Assembly: GCA_016873935.1 (NCBI GenBank)
Contig: VGVT01000016.1
Location: 1-56,144 of the forward strand
Direction of reading: 5' to 3'
Origin: Betaproteobacteria bacterium
GTDB lineage: Bacteria > Pseudomonadota > Gammaproteobacteria > Burkholderiales > Thiobacillaceae
DNA: 56,144 nt
Shown here: in pieces, positions 38,927 to 47,360 of the stretch
Layout: each line of letters begins with the position of its first letter
How positions within the stretch are numbered: position 1 is the stretch's first letter
Notes under the pieces: model-generated
Databases searched by the model: none
Seen by the model: the letters and a program-made list of their open reading frames with translations, nothing else
Told to the model about the DNA's origin: nothing
Position numbers and translations under genes: made by a program

Positions 38927-39412
38927 CTAGAGGGGCTCCCAGTCCGAGAAGGTGGCGGCTTGGCCCAGATATACCCCATCGTCGTCGATCAGGTTCCACA
39001 CCGTCGCCTTGCGGATGTGGAAACGCCTGCCCGTACTGGAGACGCGTGTACCCGCATAGTCGTCGATGAAACCGAAGCGGCCCACCCTATCCAGCAGGGC
39101 GGCGCGTTCCTCCCGCGCCAGGGGCTCGGCGGAATAGCGCGAGGGCAGGGCGGTGAAGGCGGCGTAATCCATCTCGAACAGTTCCAGGGCCAGACGGTTG
39201 CCGTAACAGAACACCGGATCGGCCTGGGTATCGTGGGCTACCACGGCAATGGGCGCGGTCCAAAGCGCTTCTGCGAGGCCGGTGTCGTCTTCCGGGGCGG
39301 CGGCGAGCAGTGGGCGGCCCACCACGCGCAGATGGCTCTCCACGATCCGACGCGCGAGCCCGAAGGCCACCTCAGTCGGCGGTGCGGAGGAAAGGAGCAA
39401 GTCGTTGGTCAT
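38927..39412 (-). CDS. MEKHLA domain protein
   Basis: 161 residues from ATG 39412 (MTNDLLLSSAPPTEVAFGLA). It matches the MEKHLA domain, a PAS-like fold: APIAVVAHDTQADPVFCYGN, then ALELFEMDYAAFTALPSRYS and FHIRKATVWNLIDDDGVYLG. It probably binds a small ligand or mediates signalling; the role in bacteria is unknown. It is convergent with cimA, 3 bases away. Confidence 0.8.
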   Translation of the reverse strand: MTNDLLLSSAPPTEVAFGLARRIVESHLRVVGRPLLAAAPEDDTGLAEALWTAPIAVVAHDTQADPVFCYGNRLALELFEMDYAAFTALPSRYSAEPLAREERAALLDRVGRFGFIDDYAGTRVSSTGRRFHIRKATVWNLIDDDGVYLGQAATFSDWEPL

Positions 39413-39540
39413 GGCATGTGCGCGCCGTCTGCATGGCTTCACTGCGTGGAAGTAAGGGGGCTGCGCCAGAAGAAAAAAGTTCTAAGATTGCTTACCCACA
39501 TGAGCATGGTGGGGTTTCATCCAAGAAGAGGAGCCAGGAT

Positions 39541-39666
39541 ATGCTGAAAGTGTTGTTTGGCACCCAGACCGGCATTCTTTCCATCGTCACCGTGTTAGGG
39601 GCGATCCTGGTGGTGGCGGGTTTCTCCTTCTGGATGTACCGAAAATCGCTTAAGTCGCGCGGATAG
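39541..39666 (+). CDS. DUF3149-type small membrane protein
   Basis: 41 residues with ribosome site GAGGAG upstream. One transmembrane helix (GILSIVTVLGAILVVAGFSFWM) and a basic tail (YRKSLKSRG). The size and layout match DUF3149, tiny inner-membrane proteins of betaproteobacteria with unknown function. Confidence 0.75.
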   Translation: MLKVLFGTQTGILSIVTVLGAILVVAGFSFWMYRKSLKSRG

Positions 39667-39682
39667 CGCCTACCCCCATTCC

Positions 39683-40450
39683 TCACGGCTTGCCTACGCC
39701 CGATCCGGATTTCAAGGAAGACAGGAGATCGACGGGCAGGGGGAAGACGATGGTGGAGGTCTTGTCGCCGGCGAGGGCGGCCAGGGTCTGCAGGTAGCGC
39801 AACTGCATGGCCTCCGGCTGGCGCGCCAGCATGGTGGCGGCCTGCAACAGGGTTTCCGAGGCCTGCAACTCGCCCTCGGCGTGGATCACCTTGGCGCGCC
39901 GCTCGCGCTCGGCTTCCGCCTGCTTGGCGATGGCCCGCACCATGGACTCGTCGATGTCGACGTGCTTGATCTCGACATTGGCGACCTTGATGCCCCAGGC
40001 GTCGGTCTGGCTGTCGAGCACCTGCTGGATGTCCAGGTTGAGGCGCTCGCGCTCGGCCAGCATCTCGTCGAGTTCATGCTTGCCCAGCACCGCGCGCAGG
40101 GTCGTCTGCGCCAGCTGGCTGGTGGCGGCGAGGAAGTTCTCGACCTGGATGATGGCCTTCTGCGGATCCACCACGCGGAAATACACCACGGCGTTGACCT
40201 TGACCGACACGTTGTCGCGCGAGATGACATCCTGCGAGGGCACGTCCAGCACCACCGTGCGCAGGTCGATGCGCACCATCTGCTGGACGCCGGGGATCAC
40301 CAGCACCAGGCCGGGGCCCTTGACCTTCCAGAAGCGGCCCAGCATGAACACCACGCCACGCTCGTATTCCCGCAGGATGCGGAACGAGGCGACGACCAGG
40401 ACGACGAGGATGAGTACCACGCCGCCAAAACCGAATTCGATGCCGTACAT
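39683..40450 (-). CDS. Slipin, SPFH/stomatin family membrane protein
   Basis: 255 residues. An N-terminal hydrophobic hairpin ([16 protein letters not shown]) is followed by the SPFH domain ([40 protein letters not shown]) and a helical [20 protein letters not shown] coiled region. It forms oligomeric scaffolds at the inner membrane. The NfeD-type gene upstream on the same strand is the usual partner, and the pair likely acts in membrane protein quality control. Confidence 0.93.
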   Translation of the reverse strand: MYGIEFGFGGVVLILVVLVVASFRILREYERGVVFMLGRFWKVKGPGLVLVIPGVQQMVRIDLRTVVLDVPSQDVISRDNVSVKVNAVVYFRVVDPQKAIIQVENFLAATSQLAQTTLRAVLGKHELDEMLAERERLNLDIQQVLDSQTDAWGIKVANVEIKHVDIDESMVRAIAKQAEAERERRAKVIHAEGELQASETLLQAATMLARQPEAMQLRYLQTLAALAGDKTSTIVFPLPVDLLSSLKSGSGVGKP

Positions 40451-40467
40451 GTGTGTCCTCCTGTGGT

Positions 40468-41856
40468 TTAGTCTTCCGCGGCTTCGACCCGCAGCACCAG
40501 GCCGTCCCGCCCCAATATGCGCAGCCGGCCGCCCCGGCGCAGGGGAACGGCGGCGCGCACCCGCCAGTTTTCCCCGTGTACCCGCGCCCAGCCTTCGTGG
40601 TGCCCTTCCACGGGGACGCTGTCTTCCAGCATCTCGCCCGCTTCGCTCGGCAATTCCTCGGCGCCGCTCACCACCGGCCGGCGCCTAGCCTTGAGCGCCA
40701 TGCCGCCGACCAGGCCGAGCAGCAGGGCGCTGCCGAGGGCGATGGCGACGATGAGCTCGATGGGGATGCCGAAGCCAGGCAGGTCGGTGTCGATGAGGAT
40801 CACCGCGCCGATGACGAAAGCCACCACGCCGCCCGCACCGAGCACGCCGTAGCTCGGGAAGAACGCCTCGGCCATCATGAACGCCACTCCCAGCACGATG
40901 AGCGCCAGACCCGCGTAGTTGACCGGCAGCAGTTGCAGCGCATAGAGGGCGAGCAGCAGGCAGATGGCGCCGAGTACGCCGGGCACGCCGAAGCCCGGTG
41001 AACTGAATTCGAAGAACAGGCCGTAGATGCCGATCATCATCAGCACCAGGGCGATGCTGGGGTCGGTGAGCACCGCCAGCAGACGGGCGCGCCAGTCGGG
41101 CTCGTACTGCACGACCGGCGCGTTCGCGGTGGCGAGGTCGACCTCGCCGGCCGCCGTCTTCAGCTTGCGGCCGTCGACTTGGCGCAGGAGATCGTCCAGG
41201 TCGGCGGCGACCAGATCCACCACGCGCAGCTTCAAGGCGTCCTCCGCCGGCAGGCTGACCGCCTCGCGCACCGCCTTTTCCGCCCACTCCGCGTTGCGCC
41301 CGCGCAGTTGGGCGAGGCCGCGAATGTAGGCGGCGGCGTCGTGGACCTGCTTGCGCGCCATGGCGCCGCGCGCGGGATCGGCGGATTCGGGTTTTGTCTT
41401 GTCCTTGGCGCCGGGGGCGGGGGAGGGGGAGGGCTCGTCGCCTCCGGGCGTGCCGCCGATGGCCACCGGCGTGGCGGCGCCCAGGTTGGTACCCGGCGCC
41501 ATGGCGGCGATGTGGCTGGCGTAGAGGATGTAGGTACCGGCGCTGGCGGCGCGCGCGCCGCCGGGGGCGACATGGGTGGCGACCGGCATCGGTGAGGCGA
41601 GGATCGCCTTGATGATCTGGCGCATGGAGGTGTCGAGGCCGCCGGGGGTGTCCAGGGTGAGGACCACCAGTTGCGCGCGCTCCGCCTCGGCGCGCGCCAG
41701 CCCGCGCGCGACGTAGTCGGCGGTGGCCGGTCCGATGGCGCCTTCCAGCCGCATCACCAGCACGGAGGCAGGCGGCGACGAAGCGAACAGCGGCATCGCG
41801 CAGGCGATGCCCAGCAAACAGGCATATACCGCGAACAGCCACCGTCTCATCGACAC
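40468..41856 (-). CDS. NfeD family membrane serine protease
   Basis: 462 residues. A signal segment ([20 protein letters not shown]) leads to a ClpP/SppA-like protease domain with PGGLDTSM, catalytic Ser in [14 protein letters not shown], and a Lys further on ([17 protein letters not shown] region). Several membrane helices follow at about 265-390. The C-terminal NfeD OB-fold is at about 405-462 ([20 protein letters not shown]). A Ser/Pro-rich insert lies at about 150-170. It works with the slipin encoded 17 bases downstream. Confidence 0.92.
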   Translation of the reverse strand: MSMRRWLFAVYACLLGIACAMPLFASSPPASVLVMRLEGAIGPATADYVARGLARAEAERAQLVVLTLDTPGGLDTSMRQIIKAILASPMPVATHVAPGGARAASAGTYILYASHIAAMAPGTNLGAATPVAIGGTPGGDEPSPSPAPGAKDKTKPESADPARGAMARKQVHDAAAYIRGLAQLRGRNAEWAEKAVREAVSLPAEDALKLRVVDLVAADLDDLLRQVDGRKLKTAAGEVDLATANAPVVQYEPDWRARLLAVLTDPSIALVLMMIGIYGLFFEFSSPGFGVPGVLGAICLLLALYALQLLPVNYAGLALIVLGVAFMMAEAFFPSYGVLGAGGVVAFVIGAVILIDTDLPGFGIPIELIVAIALGSALLLGLVGGMALKARRRPVVSGAEELPSEAGEMLEDSVPVEGHHEGWARVHGENWRVRAAVPLRRGGRLRILGRDGLVLRVEAAED

Positions 41857-41925
41857 TCCTCCGTCACGGACCCTTCCTCACTCCATAATAGGAACATTCC
41901 CGACACTGCTTCGTTCCCCTTGCCC

Positions 41926-42750
41926 TTGAACCAGGAACGCCACTCCTTCTTTCTACCCGCCACCGCCGCTGCGGGCCGAGGGCGACTGGCCCTGCTGGCC
42001 TTGGCCCTGCTCGCCCTGTTCAGCGTTTTCGCCAGTCTGCCGCCCATCCCGCAACCCGATTCCTACCATGCGTTCGCCGATCGCCGCGCTTGTCTGGGCG
42101 TGCCCAACTGCATGGACGTGCTGTCGAATGCCGCCCTGCTCGCGGTGGGGCTGGCCGGCACGCTCTGGTTGGGTCGGCGGCGGCCGGGCGTGGCGGGCGC
42201 GGAAGCCGCCGGCTACCGGCTGCTCTTCGTCGCCATCGCCCTGACCGGCATCGGCTCCGCCTATTACCACTGGGCGCCCGACCATGACACGCTGTTCTGG
42301 GACCGTCTGCCCATGGGCCTGGCCTTCATGGCCCTGCTCGCGGCGGTGGTGGCCGAGCGCCTGGGCGCGCGCGCCGGGCGCCTGGCCCTGGCGCTGTTGC
42401 CGCTGCTGGGGATGGCCAGCGTGCTGGCCTGGTACCTGAGCGAGCTGGGCGGTGCCGGCGACCTACGTCCCTACCTCGCCATGCAGGCGGGCGGCGCCCT
42501 GGCGATATTGCTGCTGATCGGCCTGTTCCCACCTCGCCACGACCGGGGTGGCGACATCCCTCTGGCGCTCGGCCTGTACGGCCTGGCGCTGCTCTGCGAC
42601 AAGCTGCTGGACCAGCCGCTGTTCGACCTGGGCGGGGTGATCAGCGGCCACACCCTCAAGCATCTGCTCGCCGCCGGCGCGGTGTTCGTCCTGCTGCGCA
42701 TGCTGCGGCGGCGCCTGCCACTGGCGGACGCGACTTCCTCGCCGTCATGA
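41926..42750 (+). CDS. Ceramidase-family (CREST) membrane protein
   Basis: 274 residues if started at the TTG at 41926; no better start is visible and the ribosome site is weak. Seven to eight hydrophobic helices carry the alkaline ceramidase/CREST pattern of His, Asp and Ser residues, seen in CMDVLSNAALL, GIGSAYYHWAPDHDTLFWDRLPM and SGHTLKHLLAAGA. CREST members are metal-dependent membrane hydrolases; the substrate is unknown. ATGA overlaps the MFS gene. Confidence 0.75.
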   Translation: MNQERHSFFLPATAAAGRGRLALLALALLALFSVFASLPPIPQPDSYHAFADRRACLGVPNCMDVLSNAALLAVGLAGTLWLGRRRPGVAGAEAAGYRLLFVAIALTGIGSAYYHWAPDHDTLFWDRLPMGLAFMALLAAVVAERLGARAGRLALALLPLLGMASVLAWYLSELGGAGDLRPYLAMQAGGALAILLLIGLFPPRHDRGGDIPLALGLYGLALLCDKLLDQPLFDLGGVISGHTLKHLLAAGAVFVLLRMLRRRLPLADATSSPS

Positions 42751-44039
42751 CGCGCTCCTTCAACCCCGGCGTGGCGCCGCGCGAGGTGTGGGCCTGGGCG
42801 ATGTACGACTTCGCCAATTCGGGCTTCACCACGGTGGTCATCACCGCCGTGTTCAACGCCTACTTCGTCGCCGAGGTGGCGGGCGGCGCGGTCTGGGCCA
42901 CCTTCGCCTGGAGCGCGGCGCTGGCGGTGTCCTACGCGCTGATCCTGGTGAGCGCGCCGACCCTGGGCGCCTACGCCGACGCCCGCGCCGCGAAGAAGCG
43001 GCTGCTGGCCTACACCACCGTCGGCTGCGTGCTCGGCACCGCCGGCCTGTCGCTGGCCGGGCCGGGCGATCTGGCGCTGGCGATCGGCCTGCTGATCGTG
43101 GCGAATTTCTGCTTCGGCACCGGTGAGAACCTGATCGCCGCCTTCCTGCCGGAGCTCGCGCGCGGCCGCCGGCTCGGCCGGGTGTCGGGCTGGGGCTGGG
43201 GCCTGGGTTACCTGGGCGGCATCTTCACGCTCGGCCTCTGCCTGGCCTATGTGGCCTGGGCGCAGGCGCGCGGGCAGCCGGCCAGCGCCTTCGTGCCGGT
43301 CACCCTGTGGATCACCGCCGGCGTGTTCGCCCTGGCGGCGCTGCCCACCTTCCTGTTCCTGCGCGAGCGGGCGCAACCACGCGCGACACGTGGCCGCCTT
43401 GCCGCGCTCGCCTTCCGCCGGTTGCTCGTCAGCCTGCGGCGGGCGCGCCGCCATCGCGACCTGGGGCGCTTCCTGGTGTGCGTGGTGTTCTACCAGGCCG
43501 GCATCCAGACGGTGATCGCGCTGGCCGCCATCTATGCCCAGCAGGCCCTGGGCTTTTCCACGCGCGATACCCTGGTGCTCATCCTGGCGGTGAATTTCGC
43601 GGCGGTGGCGGGATCGCTTGCCTTCGGCCACCTGCAGGACAGGCTGGGCCACGTGCCCACCATCGCCCTCACGCTGGCGGGCTGGATCGTTGTCATCGTC
43701 CTCGCCTGGAGCGCAACGACCTCGACGGGGTTCTGGCTTGCCGCCACCCTCGCGGGTCTGTGCATGGGCGCGGCGCAGGCCGCGGGCCGCGCGCTGGTGG
43801 GTTATTTCAGCCCCGCCGGCCGGCAGGCCGAGTTCTTCGGCCTGTGGGGGCTCGCCGTGAAGCTGGCCTCCATCCTCGGCCCGCTGACCTACGGCGCGGT
43901 CACCTGGATCTCGGGCGGCGACCACCGCCTGGCCATCCTCATCACCGGCCTCTATTTCGTCGCCGGCCTGGCCCTGCTGGCGGGCATCGACAGCCGGCGC
44001 GGACGGCGTCTGGCGCTGACGCGCGCGGCTACTTCATAG
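42747..44039 (+). CDS. UMF1/Atg22-like MFS permease
   Basis: 430 residues with about 12 membrane helices. The N-terminal signature EVWAWAMYDFANSGFTTVVI is characteristic of the UMF1 (unknown major facilitator, Atg22-like) group. Substrate unknown; the yeast relative exports amino acids from vacuoles. It overlaps the ceramidase-family gene by four bases and the convergent chalcone-isomerase-like gene by six. Confidence 0.88.
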   Translation: MTRSFNPGVAPREVWAWAMYDFANSGFTTVVITAVFNAYFVAEVAGGAVWATFAWSAALAVSYALILVSAPTLGAYADARAAKKRLLAYTTVGCVLGTAGLSLAGPGDLALAIGLLIVANFCFGTGENLIAAFLPELARGRRLGRVSGWGWGLGYLGGIFTLGLCLAYVAWAQARGQPASAFVPVTLWITAGVFALAALPTFLFLRERAQPRATRGRLAALAFRRLLVSLRRARRHRDLGRFLVCVVFYQAGIQTVIALAAIYAQQALGFSTRDTLVLILAVNFAAVAGSLAFGHLQDRLGHVPTIALTLAGWIVVIVLAWSATTSTGFWLAATLAGLCMGAAQAAGRALVGYFSPAGRQAEFFGLWGLAVKLASILGPLTYGAVTWISGGDHRLAILITGLYFVAGLALLAGIDSRRGRRLALTRAATS

Positions 44040-44642
44040 CGCGGGTTGGCCGTCCGACTCGCCGGCGAGGCCCAGCAGCGCGCGCTTGAGGCTGGCTTGG
44101 GTGGGTTGTTCGCCCAGCCAGATCTTCAGCAGGGCGCGGTTGAAGGCGGCGCCCGGAATGGCATCCAGATAGCGCTGGTTCAACCAGATGCGGGTACCCT
44201 CGCGCGGCAGATAGTCGAGTATCACCACGCTGCCCTTGCGCAGCGTGCCCATCTCCCGTATCCGCTGGCTGAATTGATCGAGTTGCGGGCGGATGGCCGC
44301 CAGTTCGGCGGCGCTGTTGTTCTCGCGCAGGCCTTGCAGCAGGAACTCCATATCGCGCTCGGCGGACAGTTCGCGCAGGGTCAGGATGCGAACCCGGCGC
44401 GGCAGATCATCGTCGAGGACGGCGCGCGCGTCGTGCTGGCGCCGGGGCAGATACAGCGCCACCTGGTAGATGTCGAAAAACAGGAAATTGCGCTTGCCGT
44501 GCCCGTTCAGGAACAACTCCGTGTCCTGCGGACGGACGCGCGCTTCCGGCTCGGGGGCGCTTGCGGTTGCCGGCGCGGCGGCGAGCAACATCAAAGCCAG
44601 CACGGCCAGCCGGCACCGCCAGTCCGGCCAAGCCCAGCGCAT
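44034..44642 (-). CDS. Chalcone isomerase-like exported protein
   Basis: 202 residues with a signal peptide (LAVLALMLLAAAPATASA, about 12-29). The mature part fits the bacterial chalcone-isomerase-like (CHI-like) fold: LFLNGHGKRNFLFFDIYQVALYLP, then the RVRILTLRELSAERDMEFLLQG block and FNRALLKIWLGEQPTQASLK. Bacterial homologues are thought to be non-enzymatic and bind lipids or haem. Its start is two bases after the stop of the acidic small ORF. Confidence 0.8.
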   Translation of the reverse strand: MRWAWPDWRCRLAVLALMLLAAAPATASAPEPEARVRPQDTELFLNGHGKRNFLFFDIYQVALYLPRRQHDARAVLDDDLPRRVRILTLRELSAERDMEFLLQGLRENNSAAELAAIRPQLDQFSQRIREMGTLRKGSVVILDYLPREGTRIWLNQRYLDAIPGAAFNRALLKIWLGEQPTQASLKRALLGLAGESDGQPAL

Positions 44643-44644
44643 AT

Positions 44645-44800
44645 TCAGGCCAGGGCGCCCAGCCAGTTGCCGAAACAGGCCTCGGAGGCGCAGGGCGAGC
44701 AGTCCAGGAAGTCGTCTTCCTCCACCTCGAAGACGTCGTCGTCGTCCTCGTAATCACACGCCATCCGCAAGTCCGGCAGGAATTCCCAGTCGCTGATCAT
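44645..44800 (-). CDS. Acidic, cysteine-containing 51-residue protein of unknown function
   Basis: ATG 44800 follows GAAGGAG eight bases upstream. The product begins MISDWEFLPDLRMACDYE, continues with a poly-Asp/Glu stretch, then has DCSPCASEACFGNWLG with three closely spaced Cys, plus one Cys near residue 15. About a third of the residues are Asp or Glu. The stop is two bases before the chalcone-isomerase-like gene, so the two form an operon. No family is known to me. The Cys and acid spacing may suit metal binding. Confidence 0.65.
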   Translation of the reverse strand: MISDWEFLPDLRMACDYEDDDDVFEVEEDDFLDCSPCASEACFGNWLGALA

Positions 44801-44869
44801 GCGTCACGCTCCTTCGATTGAACGTGCGCATGATCCCGCGCTTGGATGACATTCGCGTGACAAGACACC

Positions 44870-44892
44870 CACAACCGCGACGCGCGGTTGTG
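44870..44892. terminator. Perfect hairpin downstream of the yqjK-like gene
   Basis: CACAACCGCG and CGCGGTTGTG flank ACG: a 10-bp perfect stem with a 3-base loop. No long T-run follows on the minus strand, so termination may be partial. It separates the YqjDEK-type genes from the acidic ORF. Confidence 0.5.
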
Positions 44893-44908
44893 TTCTCATG
44901 GCGACGGC

Positions 44909-45289
44909 TCAGCGCGCCGGGAAGCTGTCGTCTCCGGAGGTGGCGGGCGTGTCGTTTTGGCGGAGCCACCACCAGAGTCCCGCGGCGGCGAGGCCGGCCA
45001 GCGTGGCGCGGCGCGTCCAACGGGTACGCAACAGGCGGACGGCGCCGCCGGCCAGGGTGGAAGCCAGCCAGGGCCGCTGCCGGAAGAGACGCCACAGCCC
45101 GGCGGCAACTTTCAGTAATTGCGGGCGTTCGCCGCGCGACGAGGCTCCCAGCAGAATTCCGGGCAAGCCCTGGCGGGCAAGGCCGCGCAGGGCGTCCACC
45201 CGGTCCGCCAGGATAATCCGTTCGGCGGCGGCGCGCGCCAGCAGCAGATCGCGCCGCAAGGCGCGCTGGTCACGTCCGCCCCGCGCCAT
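44909..45289 (-). CDS. YqjK-like basic small protein
   Basis: 126 residues, strongly basic, with a weak hydrophobic segment near 105-115 (LAGLAAAGLWWWL). It has long helical runs (RDLLLARAAAERIILADRVD). The gene order YqjD-, YqjE- and YqjK-type matches the E. coli stress module, but YqjK itself is poorly characterised. Its 5' end overlaps the upstream YqjE-like gene by 20 bases. Confidence 0.65.
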   Translation of the reverse strand: MARGGRDQRALRRDLLLARAAAERIILADRVDALRGLARQGLPGILLGASSRGERPQLLKVAAGLWRLFRQRPWLASTLAGGAVRLLRTRWTRRATLAGLAAAGLWWWLRQNDTPATSGDDSFPAR

Positions 45290-45689
45290 CGTCGCCTCCG
45301 CTCAGACAGACCCCCAATGATTCCCGGTCCTTGCGTAATTCGTCACGAGTTTGTGACAGCAAGGCGGGCGCTCTGGACATTTGCCGACGAATCACCGCGA
45401 GCAACACACCCCCCGCCACCAGGTAGGTCGCGGCCAGCGCCCCCACTGCCCAGGCACGTGGGCCGTCCCAGAACAACACAGCCACCCACAGCGACAACGT
45501 GGTCAACGCCGCCAGCAACAACACCGACGCCACCAGGCCGAGCACGACCCAACGCAAGGCGCGATCGCGCGCGTCGGCGAGTTCCAGCGCGGCGAGTTCG
45601 CTCCGCGTCGCGAGGATCGCCACGCCCTGAGCCAGCAAGCCGCGCAACACGCCACCCGTACCCGCGCGATTCTCCGGATCCGCCGTCAT
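45270..45689 (-). CDS. YqjE/holin-superfamily III membrane protein
   Basis: 139 residues. Two transmembrane helices (WVVLGLVASVLLLAALTTLS and AVGALAATYLVAGGVLLAVI) lie between a charged N-terminal helix and a basic C-terminal tail, the layout of PF07332-type YqjE proteins. In E. coli YqjE is induced in stationary phase. It sits between the DUF883 gene and the YqjK-like gene, with overlaps. Confidence 0.75.
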   Translation of the reverse strand: MTADPENRAGTGGVLRGLLAQGVAILATRSELAALELADARDRALRWVVLGLVASVLLLAALTTLSLWVAVLFWDGPRAWAVGALAATYLVAGGVLLAVIRRQMSRAPALLSQTRDELRKDRESLGVCLSGGDDGAGRT

Positions 45690-45705
45690 GGGGCCGGAGC
45701 GGGCG

Positions 45706-46008
45706 TCAGCGACGGTTGATCAACAGGCCGATCAACACGCCGACCGCGGCGGCGACACCGACCGCCTTCCAGGGATGCTCATGCACCCAATGATCGGTCG
45801 CCCGCGCGGCATGCTTGGTGCCGTCGACCACACGGTGCTCCATATCGACGAGTTTCACCTTTGCGTTGGCGATGGCGGATTGCGCGCGCCGCCGCAATTC
45901 GGCGGCCTGTTCGCTGCTGGCCTGGGCGGCCTGCTTCAGCAGTTCCTCTGCATCGGCAAGCACGACGTTGATGTCGGCCATCAGATGTTCCTTGGTCACT
46001 CGTTCCAT
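45706..46008 (-). CDS. DUF883 (YqjD/ElaB family) ribosome-associated membrane protein
   Basis: 100 residues from ATG 46008, behind AAGGAG. A long helix (about 5-70) with LLKQAAQASSEQAAELRRRA leads to a C-terminal hydrophobic anchor (WKAVGVAAAVGVLIGLLINRR), the ElaB/YqjD pattern. E. coli members tether ribosomes to the inner membrane in stationary phase under RpoS control. A CTACGCT element, matching an RpoS extended -10, lies upstream. Confidence 0.88.
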   Translation of the reverse strand: MERVTKEHLMADINVVLADAEELLKQAAQASSEQAAELRRRAQSAIANAKVKLVDMEHRVVDGTKHAARATDHWVHEHPWKAVGVAAAVGVLIGLLINRR

Positions 46009-46044
46009 TTTTGCTCCTTGATTGTTAGCCAACCCTACAGCTTC

Positions 46045-46073
46045 AGCGTAGTGGCCGATCGGGCGATCGGCAA
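46045..46073 (-). promoter_or_regulatory. Possible RpoS-type promoter of the YqjDEK-like genes
   Basis: On the minus strand TTGCCG (46073-46068), 17 bases, then TACGCT preceded by C, giving CTACGCT, close to the RpoS-preferred CTAYACT. It is about 40 bases upstream of the DUF883 gene. Confidence 0.4.
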
Positions 46074-46262
46074 GATGCCGACACGGATAGGCAAGGATAG
46101 TTCAAGCCGGTCGCCAGGCCTATCGGCTTTCCCTTACGCGGAACCGGGAAGTCACCGCGCAGCAGGTCGAGGGTTTGACCCGGATTCATTCTGTTGGCCA
46201 TACTGGCGTCGCGCGACACGGGCAATTCCTGCCGAGGCGCTCTTTCCCGACCCGCCACGAAC

Positions 46263-47345
46263 ATGAACCCGCTTCCACGCGACCTGACCCGGACCACCCT
46301 GGGCGTCCTCTTCATCGGCGCCCTGATCCTCGCGTCCTTTTTCATCCTGCGGCCCTTCCTGCCGGCTTTGGTGTGGGCGGTGATGGTGGTCGTCCCCACC
46401 TGGAGCCTCATGCTCGCGCTCCAGAAGAAGCTCTGGGGCAGACGTTCCCTGGCCATCGCGGTGATGACCCTGATCCTCCTGCTGCTGCTGGTGGCGCCCC
46501 TGTCCATGGGCATCATCGCCCTGGTGGAGAACGCCGACCGTCTGCTCGGCTGGGGACGTTGGCTGGCGGAGTTCCAGGTACCTCCGCCGCCGGACTGGGT
46601 GACCGGCCTGCCGCTGGTGGGCGAGCGTCTGGCGGGCTTCTGGCGACAGGTGGCGGCCGCCGGCATCGAGGGTTTCGCCGCCCGGCTCGCCCCCTATGCC
46701 AGCGACGCCACCACCTGGCTTCTCGGCGAACTGGGACAGTTCGGCATGCTGGTCGTGCAGTTTTTCCTGATCGTCCTCCTCGCCGCCGTGCTTTATGCGG
46801 GCGGCGAGGACGCGGCGGCCTGGGTCAGGCGATTCGGCCTGCGCCTGGCCGGCGAGCGGGGGGAACAGGCGGTGGTGCTGGCGGGCCAGGCGATCCGGGG
46901 CGTGGCCCTGGGTGTGGTGGTCACGGCCGTGGTCCAGTCCGTGCTGGGTGGAATCGGCCTGGCACTGGCCGGGGTACCCCTGGCGGGCATGCTTACCGCG
47001 CTCATGTTCATGCTGTGCATCGCCCAGCTGGGGCCAACCCTGGTGCTCATCCCGGCGATGATCTGGGTGTTCTGGAGTGGCGACACCGGCTGGGGCAGCT
47101 TCCTGCTGGTATGGACGATATTCGTCGGCACCCTGGACAACTTCCTGCGGCCCTATCTCATCAAGAAGGGCGCGGACCTGCCCCTGCTTCTGATCTTCGC
47201 GGGCGTACTCGGCGGCATGCTGAGCATGGGCCTGATCGGGATTTTCGTGGGGCCGGTGCTGCTGGCGGTCACCTACACCCTGCTGAACGCATGGGTCGGA
47301 GATGGCATGGGGTCCGCGACTCCGCCCGCCGATCCGCCGAGATAA
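46263..47345 (+). CDS. AI-2E/PerM family permease (YdiK-like)
   Basis: 360 residues from ATG 46263. Seven to eight membrane helices. The conserved C-terminal block LGGMLSMGLIGIFVGPVLLA and AQLGPTLVLIPAMIWVFWSG are typical of the AI-2E transporter family. The substrate of this subgroup is unknown; some members export autoinducer or act as sodium antiporters. It faces the YqjDEK-like genes across about 250 bases. Confidence 0.9.
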   Translation: MNPLPRDLTRTTLGVLFIGALILASFFILRPFLPALVWAVMVVVPTWSLMLALQKKLWGRRSLAIAVMTLILLLLLVAPLSMGIIALVENADRLLGWGRWLAEFQVPPPPDWVTGLPLVGERLAGFWRQVAAAGIEGFAARLAPYASDATTWLLGELGQFGMLVVQFFLIVLLAAVLYAGGEDAAAWVRRFGLRLAGERGEQAVVLAGQAIRGVALGVVVTAVVQSVLGGIGLALAGVPLAGMLTALMFMLCIAQLGPTLVLIPAMIWVFWSGDTGWGSFLLVWTIFVGTLDNFLRPYLIKKGADLPLLLIFAGVLGGMLSMGLIGIFVGPVLLAVTYTLLNAWVGDGMGSATPPADPPR

Positions 47346-47360
47346 ACAAAGTGGCTCGCT

